From: Mangrovibacter plantisponsor
Lineage (GTDB): Bacteria > Pseudomonadota > Gammaproteobacteria > Enterobacterales > Enterobacteriaceae
Assembly: GCF_003182475.1 (NCBI RefSeq)
Contig: NZ_QGTS01000020.1
Coordinates: forward strand, 1 to 64,000
Direction of reading: 5' to 3'
Length of the DNA: 64,000 bases
The translations under genes were made by a program, and so were the position numbers. Shown piece after piece: positions 63,948 through 64,000 of the stretch (positions are counted from its first letter, which is position 1; every line of letters begins with the position of its first letter). The notes under the pieces are model-generated. The model was not told where the DNA came from. It made no database searches and saw nothing but the letters and a program-made list of their open reading frames with translations.

Positions 63948-64000
63948 ATGTTAATTCCATCCAAACTTAGCCGCCCGGTGAGGCTCGACAATACAGTTGT
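63948..64000 (+). CDS. malT: Maltose regulon activator MalT, first 17 codons (runs off window)
   Basis: MalT is the ATP- and maltotriose-dependent activator of the maltose regulon. The reading from ATG 63948 is MLIPSKLSRPVRLDNTV, matching E. coli MalT except for one or two residues. GAAGTGA lies upstream. The gene continues beyond base 64000. Confidence 0.95.
   Translation, partial: MLIPSKLSRPVRLDNTV

Overview
The window is a stretch of chromosome from an enteric bacterium (Enterobacteriaceae or a close relative, not E. coli or Salmonella themselves). Nearly every gene is a full-length homolog of the E. coli rpsL-to-malT region in the same order and orientation; CRP, OmpR, S12 and EF-G look almost or fully identical to E. 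coli. The species cannot be named from the sequence alone. No tRNA, rRNA, insertion sequence, prophage, CRISPR array or broken gene was seen.

Layout. 1-5333 (minus): yheO-tusDCB (tRNA 2-thiolation sulfur relay and its regulator), then the str operon rpsL-rpsG-fusA-tuf, which has its own strong promoter. 5536-12173: fkpA, slyX, slyD, yheV, kefB-kefG (glutathione-gated K+ efflux) and the ABC-F gene yheS. 12180-15536 is an accessory NAD-salvage island: a PRPP-synthetase-like gene and nadV in one operon, divergent from an NrtR-type Nudix/HTH regulator, with three palindromic operator-like boxes between them. 15651-19250: yheT, yheU, prkB, yhfA, crp. 19460-20497 is a lone pstS paralog with a Pho-box promoter, in the place where E. 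coli carries yhfK. 20617-23192: argD (tandem ARG boxes), pabA, ppiA. 23471-26002 is a second variable segment: a lone cytosine deaminase, a tiny secreted pilin-like protein and an AT-rich gap, where E. coli has tsgA-nirBDC. 26003-40191: cysG, the aroKB-damX-dam-rpe-gph-trpS cluster, the hofMNOPQ competence/pilus-type operon and mrcA. 40222-49411: nudE, igaA, yrfG, hslR, hslO, pckA, envZ-ompR. 49633-58154: greB, tex, feoABC (Fur box upstream), bioH, gntX, nfuA. 58466-64000: a small DUF1471-type exported protein where E. coli has gntT, then malQ-malP divergent from the start of malT with MalT boxes and a CRP site between.

The backbone is ordinary housekeeping. The interest lies in the replacement points. 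At yheS/yheT, crp/argD, ppiA/cysG and nfuA/malQ the backbone is conserved to the gene edge, but the cargo differs from E. coli: nicotinamide salvage, phosphate capture, cytosine deamination and small exported proteins. Several cargo genes carry recognisable regulatory sites of their own. The NrtR-controlled nadV/prs module is the best candidate for a self-contained regulated system. It would make nicotinamide mononucleotide in two steps, ribose-5-phosphate to PRPP and PRPP plus nicotinamide to NMN, under a regulator whose enzyme motif has decayed.
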